Source: Pseudomonadota bacterium
GTDB lineage: Bacteria > Myxococcota > Myxococcia > Myxococcales > Myxococcaceae
Direction of reading: 5' to 3'
NCBI GenBank assembly: GCA_023424585.1
Contig: JAFADT010000452.1
Span: 1-10,793 of the forward strand
DNA length: 10,793 bases
Under the pieces are notes generated by a model. That model was not told the origin of the DNA. It did not search any database and saw nothing but the letters and a program-made list of their open reading frames with translations. The position numbers and the translations under genes were made by a program. Shown here in pieces: positions 7,294 to 10,793 of this stretch. Position 1 is the first letter of the stretch; each line of letters begins with the position of its first letter.

Positions 7294-7408
7294 CTGGAAA
7301 ACCGCGGCCCGGGCGCTGCCGCTCTGGCCGTGCGGTGGAACCCTCCAGCTCCCAACCCGCTTGGGACCGTGTCGGACCGGCCGTGTACAGCTTGGGAGCC
7401 CGGGGGCG

Positions 7409-7414
7409 TAGATT
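7409..7414 (+). promoter_or_regulatory. Candidate -10 box of the SDR gene (leaderless start)
   Basis: TAGATT ends eight bases before the ATG at 7423. A transcript starting 7 or so bases after the box would begin at or next to the start codon. No Shine-Dalgarno is present (GCGGGTCC precedes the ATG), which agrees with a leaderless mRNA. No good -35 hexamer at 17 bp is evident. Confidence 0.4.
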
Positions 7415-7422
7415 GCGGGTCC

Positions 7423-8412
7423 ATGAACGTCCTCGTCACCGGGGCCACCGGCCTCATCGGCAACGCCATCGCGCACCGGCTCGTGAAGCAGGGGGCGTCC
7501 GTCCGCGCGCTCGTGCGGGACCTGGCCCGCGCCGCGAAGCTGCTCCCGCCCTCCGTGACGCTCGTCCAGGGGGACGTCACGTCCCCGGGCACCCTGCCCG
7601 CCGCGATGCACGACGTGGAGCTCGTCTTCCACGCCGCGGGCATGCCGGAGCAGTGGCACCGGGATGACTCCATCTTCGACCGCGTGAACCGCCAGGGCAG
7701 CGTGAACGTCCTGTCCGCCGCGCACGCCGCGAGGGTGCGCCGCGTGGTCTACACGTCCACCATGGATGTCTTCGCCGCGCCCCGGGGCGGCGAGCTGACC
7801 GAAGCGAACCTCGACCCACACCCCAAGCCCACCGCCTACGAACGCTCCAAGCAGGACGCCGAGCGCGCCGTGGAGGCCATCCGCCAGCAGGGCCTGGACG
7901 TCGTCTACGTCAACCCGGCCGCCGTCTATGGCCCCAGCCCCGTGCACGTGGGGCTCAACTCCTTCTTCATCCAGTTGCTCAACAAGAAGGCCCCGCTGCT
8001 CCCGCCCGGCGGCATGTCCGTGGTCTACGTGGACGGCTGCACCGACGTGCACCTCGCCGCCGCGAAGGACGGCGTCAACGGCGAGCGCTACCTCGTCGCC
8101 GACCAGTTCGTCAGCAACGCGGACCTCGCGCTCGCCATCCACCAGGCGGCCGGGGTCACCGGCAAGCCGCCTCCGGTCGCGCCCGTCTTCCTCATCGAGG
8201 CCATGGCCCGCGTGTCCGCGCCGCTCGCGCGCGTGCTCCCCTTCACCCCCCTCGTCGCGCCCGGCCAGCTGTCCTTCATGCGCTGGGAGGCGCACGTCAA
8301 CGCGGCCCGGGCCCAGCGGGCGCTGGCCTTCCGCCCCACCCCGCTCGCGGACGGCGTGGCCCGCACCGTGGCCTTCCTGCGGGAGCAGGGCCACATCCCG
8401 CGCGCCCGTTGA
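7423..8412 (+). CDS. Extended SDR: NAD-dependent epimerase/dehydratase or 3-beta-HSD-like dehydrogenase
   Basis: A 329-residue cytoplasmic oxidoreductase. The Rossmann motif TGATGLIG (6-13) is at the extreme N-terminus, which fixes the start at 7423; a longer frame from 7330 would add 31 unrelated residues. Further extended-SDR marks are the acidic turn QGDVTSP (49-55), the nucleotide-binding HAAG (70-73), the active-site strand YTSTMDVF (110-117), YERSK with catalytic Tyr139 and Lys143, and NPAAVYGPS (164-172). The C-terminal substrate region has VYVDGCTDVHLAA (201-213) and a weakly hydrophobic stretch near 253-280 (PVFLIEAMARVSAPLARVLPF), as in the 3-beta-hydroxysteroid dehydrogenase/dihydroflavonol reductase branch. 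The substrate cannot be told. It is monocistronic and divergent from the NmrA-like remnant, another NAD(P)-binding SDR relative of a different subfamily. Confidence 0.9.
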   Translation: MNVLVTGATGLIGNAIAHRLVKQGASVRALVRDLARAAKLLPPSVTLVQGDVTSPGTLPAAMHDVELVFHAAGMPEQWHRDDSIFDRVNRQGSVNVLSAAHAARVRRVVYTSTMDVFAAPRGGELTEANLDPHPKPTAYERSKQDAERAVEAIRQQGLDVVYVNPAAVYGPSPVHVGLNSFFIQLLNKKAPLLPPGGMSVVYVDGCTDVHLAAAKDGVNGERYLVADQFVSNADLALAIHQAAGVTGKPPPVAPVFLIEAMARVSAPLARVLPFTPLVAPGQLSFMRWEAHVNAARAQRALAFRPTPLADGVARTVAFLREQGHIPRAR

Positions 8413-8459
8413 CTGGGATTGCGGCCGGGGCGCCAGGAGCGCGCCCTCCCGCACCGCGA

Positions 8460-8476
8460 GGGGGAGGTGCTCCCCC
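8460..8476 (+). terminator. Short hairpin downstream of the SDR gene
   Basis: GGGGGAG (8460-8466) pairs with CTCCCCC (8470-8476) around GTG, 47 bp after the SDR stop. It is stable but tight-looped and has no T-run, so termination is tentative. Confidence 0.35.
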
Positions 8477-8505
8477 AGGGCAGGGAACCGGCGGGGCCAC
8501 GCCTC

Positions 8506-8535
8506 ACCTGTCCGACGCTTTCGTCCGAGGGACAG
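8506..8535. repeat. Imperfect copy of the CCTGTCCGA palindrome
   Basis: ACCTGTCCGAC (8506-8516) is identical to 7270-7280. CTGTCC (8508-8513) pairs with GGACAG (8530-8535), and TCCGA recurs in the intervening sequence, but the arms are 16 bases apart and the outer symmetry is lost. It could be a decayed copy or a variant site. Confidence 0.35.
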
Positions 8536-8660
8536 ACCGGCAGTGTCCCCCGGGTCCAATGCCATGCATCCGGAGCCGCCCGCCTTCCCGGAGCCGCCGC
8601 CGGCATCGCGCCCTCGAAGCCGCCCGCCTGCCCTCCGGCCCGGGACTCGGCGCTCCGATG

Positions 8661-8692
8661 GCCGTGCTCGACACGGGGTGTCGTCACACGGC
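8661..8692. other. 12-bp stem-loop with internal loop
   Basis: GCCGTG (8661-8666) pairs with CACGGC (8687-8692), and inside it CGACAC (8669-8674) pairs with GTGTCG (8678-8683) around GGG. Small internal loop: CT opposite TCA. It lies about 90 bp upstream of the small-protein start and may be part of its leader RNA or of an RNA of its own. Confidence 0.45.
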
Positions 8693-8720
8693 GTGAGGCC
8701 CACCTTTCAACGCACGCGCG

Positions 8721-8745
8721 TCCTTCACGGACCCTCCGTGGAGGA
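8721..8745. promoter_or_regulatory. Stem-loop just upstream of the small basic protein
   Basis: TCCTTCACGGA (8721-8731) folds against TCCGTGGAGGA (8735-8745) with a CCC loop; ten Watson-Crick pairs plus one U-G pair. It lies 36 bp before the ATG at 8782 and 25 bp before the GGAG ribosome-binding site (8771-8774). It could be a leader element or an operator. Confidence 0.45.
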
Positions 8746-8781
8746 CGCACGGGCCCGGACCTCTCACCACGGAGTGACACC

Positions 8782-9009
8782 ATGGCATTGCTCTCCAACC
8801 TGCTGGGCACGTCACGACGGCGCGGCTTCAGGGGTCGCGGCTGGAACCGGGGCCGCACCGCCTACGGCCGCCATCCCATCGGCTACGGGTACCGGGGACG
8901 CAGGTCCTCCGGGGCGGGCGGCTCGCTGGGCCGGATGATCCTCGCGGGCCTGGGCGCCTACGGCCTGCGCCGCTTCCTCAACAGCCGCTCGCGGGCCACG
9001 GGCTCCTGA
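8782..9009 (+). CDS. Small Gly/Arg-rich basic protein, function unknown
   Basis: A 75-residue protein, start MALLSNLLGTSRRRGFRGRG, supported by GGAG at 8771-8774, seven bases before the ATG. The same frame is open for another 363 bases upstream, but this ATG is the only one with a ribosome-binding site. Composition is strongly Arg/Gly/Tyr-rich at residues 10-48 (RRRGFRGRGWNRGRTAYGRH, then GYGYRGRR), followed by a mildly hydrophobic helix-like stretch GGSLGRMILAGLGAYGLRRFL and a Ser/Arg-rich tail. No cysteines. RGG-like composition is compatible with nucleic-acid binding, and the C-terminal segment might touch membrane; both are guesses. I do not recognise a family. It is flanked by hairpins on both sides and seems to be a single-gene unit. 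Confidence 0.6.
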   Translation: MALLSNLLGTSRRRGFRGRGWNRGRTAYGRHPIGYGYRGRRSSGAGGSLGRMILAGLGAYGLRRFLNSRSRATGS

Positions 9010-9033
9010 AACGGGGCGGCCGTGTCCGGTCGC

Positions 9034-9062
9034 GCCGGGAAGTACCGTGGACTTCCCCCGGC
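9034..9062 (+). terminator. Stem-loop after the small basic protein
   Basis: GCCGGGAAGT (9034-9043) pairs with ACTTCCCCCGGC (9051-9062) with two bulged C and a 7-base loop, 24 bp after the stop. No U-tract follows. A terminator for the small gene is the simplest reading. Confidence 0.45.
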
Positions 9063-9091
9063 AAGGCGCACCGACAGGGCACCCCCACGCG

Positions 9092-9126
9092 GGCACGGGA
9101 GCGTTCCACGGACAGCTCCCGGTGCC
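9092..9126. other. 11-bp stem-loop in the glpK upstream region
   Basis: GGCACGGGAGC (9092-9102) pairs with GCTCCCGGTGCC (9115-9126), one bulged G, 12-base loop. It lies about 44 bp before the candidate glpK -10 box, so it may be a second terminator or a binding site for a regulator of glpK. Confidence 0.45.
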
Positions 9127-9169
9127 TGACTTCTCGCACGCTCCGTCAGTGCGGCGCCTCCGCTTGGAG

Positions 9170-9175
9170 TAGGGT
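9170..9175 (+). promoter_or_regulatory. Candidate -10 box for glpK
   Basis: TAGGGT stands 46 bases before the glpK ATG; the region 17 bp further upstream (near CAGTGC) is a poor -35. If used, the mRNA has a leader of about 40 bases that includes the purine-rich GAGAGAG (9204-9210) as a weak ribosome-binding site. Confidence 0.25.
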
Positions 9176-9221
9176 CCCCTCCCGTGTCCGGCCACTGGCC
9201 GACGAGAGAGGCTCCGCACGC

Positions 9222-10706
9222 ATGGCGAAGGCGAGATACGTCCTGGCGCTGGACCAGGGCACCACGGGAACCCACGTCTCCATCCTCGATACCCGGCTGC
9301 AGGTGGTGGGCCGCTCCTACAAGGAGCTGCCCCAGCACTTCCCCAAGCCGTCGTGGGTGGAGCACGACCTGATCGACATCTGGAACACCAGCGAGTGGTG
9401 CATCGCCCGCGCCCTCAAGAGCGCCGGCCTCACCGGCAGCGACATCGCCGTGGTGGGCATCACCAACCAGCGGGAGACGACGGGCCTCTGGGACCGGGAG
9501 ACGGCCGAGCCCCTGGCCAACGCCATCGTCTGGCAGGACCGCCGCACCGCGGACATCTGCCAGCGGCTCAAGGCGCAAGGCGTGGAGCCCCGCGTGCGCG
9601 AGGTGACGGGCCTGGTGCTCGACCCCTACTTCTCCGGCACCAAGCTCACCTGGCTCTTCAACCACCTGAAGGGCGCCAAGAAGCGCGCCGAGCGCGGCGA
9701 CGTGTGCTTCGGCACCATGGACTCGTGGCTCGTCTTCAAGCTCACCGGCGGCGCCGCCCACGTCACGGACGTGTCCAACGCCAGCCGCACGCTGCTCATG
9801 GACCTGCGCACGCTCGGCTGGGATGACGAGCTGTGCTCGCTGCTGGGCGTGCCCCGCGCGTGCCTGCCGGAGATCCGCGGCAACGCGGAGGTGTACGGCA
9901 CCACGCGCGGCATGCGCAGCCTGCCGGACGGCATCCTCGTCGCGGGCATGGCCGGCGACCAGCAGGCCGCCCTCTTCGGGCAGGCGTGCTTCGCCCCCGG
10001 TGAATCCAAGTGCACCTACGGCACCGGCGCCTTCCTCCTCATGAACACCGGCACGCAGCCGGTGCGCTCCACCGCGGGGCTGCTCACCACGGTGGCGTGG
10101 AAGCTGGGCAACACCACGCACTACGCGCTGGAGGGCAGCTCCTTCATCGCGGGCGCCGCCGTGCAGTGGCTGCGCGACGGCCTCAAGGTCATCAAGAAGG
10201 CCCCGGACGTGGAGGCGCTCGCCGCCAGCGTCAAGGACTCCGGCGACGTCGTCTTCGTCCCGGCGCTCGCGGGCCTGGGCGCGCCGCACTGGCGCCCGGA
10301 GGCGCGCGGCCTGTTCGCCGGCATCGACCGCTCCACCACCGTGGCGCACCTGGCGCGCGCGACGCTGGAGGGCGTGGCCCTTCAAATCCACGACCTGGCG
10401 GAGGCCATGCGCCGCGACAGCGGGCGGGACATCCCCGTCTTCAAGGCGGACGGCGGCGCCGCGGCCAACAACCTGCTCATGCAGTACCAGGCGGACCTGC
10501 TGGGCGTGCCGGTGGTGCGCCCGCGAAACCTGGAGACCACGTCCCTGGGCGCGGCCTTCCTGGGCGGCCTGGGCGCGGGCGTGTGGACCAGCCCGGACGC
10601 CATCCGCCGCGCGTGGAAGGCGGACCGGACCTTCAAGCCGAAGATGAAGCCCGAGGTCCGCGCGCGCCACCTGGAAAAGTGGAAGCAGGCGGTTTCGCGA
10701 GCGTGA
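9222..10706 (+). CDS. glpK: Glycerol kinase
   Basis: A 494-residue FGGY-family kinase (E. coli GlpK has about 500) that phosphorylates glycerol to sn-glycerol 3-phosphate in the cytoplasm using ATP. Visible motifs are LDQGTTG (10-16), the glycerol-binding Arg84-Glu85 in NQRETT, VWQDRRTA (103-110), Tyr136 in DPYFSGTK, the catalytic base Asp246 in GMAGDQQAALFGQ, YGTGAFLLMNTG (266-277), Gln315 in AAVQWLRD, and the C-terminal adenosine site ADGGAAANNLLMQ (409-421) with Asn416. Two departures: the position of E. coli Arg18, a phosphate-side ADP contact, is His18, and the Gly-rich fructose-1,6-bisphosphate loop is replaced by TTRGMRSLPDG (227-237). Allosteric control as in enteric bacteria is therefore unlikely. 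It also lacks the phosphorylatable His of the Gram-positive PTS-regulated enzymes in this loop. No glpF, glpD or regulator gene is adjacent. Confidence 0.93.
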   Translation: MAKARYVLALDQGTTGTHVSILDTRLQVVGRSYKELPQHFPKPSWVEHDLIDIWNTSEWCIARALKSAGLTGSDIAVVGITNQRETTGLWDRETAEPLANAIVWQDRRTADICQRLKAQGVEPRVREVTGLVLDPYFSGTKLTWLFNHLKGAKKRAERGDVCFGTMDSWLVFKLTGGAAHVTDVSNASRTLLMDLRTLGWDDELCSLLGVPRACLPEIRGNAEVYGTTRGMRSLPDGILVAGMAGDQQAALFGQACFAPGESKCTYGTGAFLLMNTGTQPVRSTAGLLTTVAWKLGNTTHYALEGSSFIAGAAVQWLRDGLKVIKKAPDVEALAASVKDSGDVVFVPALAGLGAPHWRPEARGLFAGIDRSTTVAHLARATLEGVALQIHDLAEAMRRDSGRDIPVFKADGGAAANNLLMQYQADLLGVPVVRPRNLETTSLGAAFLGGLGAGVWTSPDAIRRAWKADRTFKPKMKPEVRARHLEKWKQAVSRA

Positions 10707-10717
10707 ACTGAAACACC

Positions 10718-10749
10718 GGAGCCCGGCGCAATGAACGCGCCGGGGCTTC
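10718..10749 (+). terminator. Terminator-like hairpin after glpK
   Basis: AGCCCGGCGC (10720-10729) pairs with GCGCCGGGGCT (10737-10747), one bulged G and a 7-base loop. The stem extends by a G-U and a G-C pair to 10718/10749 and begins 12 bp after the glpK stop. Weak T content downstream. Confidence 0.55.
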
Positions 10750-10768
10750 CATCGGGCGGGGGAGCGGG

Positions 10769-10774
10769 TAGAAC
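10769..10774 (+). promoter_or_regulatory. Candidate -10 box of the next gene
   Basis: TAGAAC ends seven bases before the ATG at 10782, nearly the same geometry as at the SDR gene. It suggests a leaderless or near-leaderless mRNA; no Shine-Dalgarno lies at normal distance, only a G-rich run at 10757-10764. Confidence 0.35.
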
Positions 10775-10781
10775 AGCCGCC

Positions 10782-10793
10782 ATGGCCCACGAC
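10782..10793 (+). CDS. Start of a further gene (only four codons visible)
   Basis: An ATG at 10782 opens MAHD before the window ends. Its position after a terminator-like hairpin and right behind a TAGAAC box suggests a real start. Nothing can be said about function. Confidence 0.35.

Larger units (their letters stand above)
7075..7408. other. Non-coding spacer between the NmrA remnant and the SDR gene
   Basis: No plausible gene is seen on either strand. The spacer holds a small inverted repeat (AGGTC-TG-GACCT, 7153-7164), a long hairpin (7168-7202) and an 11+11 bp perfect inverted repeat (7269-7293), the latter bracketed by the direct repeat GAAAACC (7266-7272 and 7297-7303). It probably also includes the site where the NmrA-like gene lost its 5' end. 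Confidence 0.6.
8413..8781. other. Hairpin-rich 369-bp spacer before the small basic protein
   Basis: I see no convincing gene. An open frame continuous with the downstream small protein exists from 8419, but its Pro/Arg-rich translation looks non-coding. The spacer holds at least three good stem-loops (8460-8476, 8661-8692, 8721-8745), one imperfect repeat sharing an 11-mer with 7270-7280 (8506-8535), and a direct repeat CCGGAGCCGCC (8570-8580 and 8588-8598, period 18). Confidence 0.55.

Noticed and set aside
7423..8412. Functional pair of the SDR gene with the NmrA-like gene
   Set aside because: They belong to different SDR subfamilies, are divergent, and one is truncated, so no joint pathway can be supported.
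6457..8703. A 748-codon minus-strand open frame
   Set aside because: Only its last 205 residues resemble a protein family. The rest is antisense to the SDR gene and spacer, with low-complexity Arg/Gly/His-rich translation typical of GC-rich shadow frames.
8567..8781. Coding possibility of the Pro-rich frame starting at an ATG near 8563 (MHPEPPAFPEPPP)
   Set aside because: The translation quickly becomes Arg/Ser/Pro-rich, has no ribosome-binding site, and runs out of frame through the small-protein gene.
8958..10790. A 610-codon minus-strand open frame
   Set aside because: Antisense shadow of glpK, which has all its catalytic motifs on the plus strand.
1..10793. CRISPR arrays, tRNA/rRNA genes, transposases, integrases, toxin-antitoxin or phage defence genes
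   Set aside because: No regularly spaced repeats, no cloverleaf or rRNA-like sequence, and no such protein motifs were seen on reading both strands.

Overview
The window is very GC-rich, with strong third-position G/C bias, tightly packed genes and short structured intergenic spacers. Gene content, protein style and promoter-like sequences close to start codons suggest a myxobacterium of the Myxococcus/Corallococcus type. That assignment is an inference from style; no taxonomic marker gene is present.

Layout. (1) Positions 1-718, minus strand: the N-terminal 239 residues of a PAS-GAF signalling protein that runs off the left edge. (2) A divergent regulatory spacer (719-942), then a plus-strand three-gene operon (943-5408) with junctions of -4 and +3 bp: a LolD/MacB-type ABC ATPase, an 846-residue double FtsX-type permease, and a membrane-anchored lipocalin-like protein of the AttH/CrtC family. 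This looks like one envelope machine that moves or processes a hydrophobic molecule. (3) A minus-strand pair, a DUF6194-like protein (5410-5823) and a small lipoprotein (5900-6295), separated by two perfect hairpins. The DUF6194 gene ends 1 bp from the end of the ABC operon. (4) A 5'-truncated NmrA-like gene (about 6457-7074, minus), probably a pseudogene, next to a spacer with a long hairpin and an 11+11 bp perfect inverted repeat. (5) An intact extended-SDR epimerase/dehydrogenase (7423-8412, plus) with a TAGATT box that suggests a leaderless mRNA. (6) A 369-bp hairpin-rich spacer leading to a 75-residue Gly/Arg-rich basic protein (8782-9009). (7) Two more hairpins, then glycerol kinase glpK (9222-10706), a terminator-like hairpin, and the first codons of another gene at 10782.

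The one clear multi-gene system is the ABC-FtsX-lipocalin operon. Glycerol kinase is a metabolic singleton here: no glpF or glpD is adjacent. The other genes look like independent accessory or housekeeping units. No tRNA, rRNA, CRISPR array, transposase or phage gene was seen.
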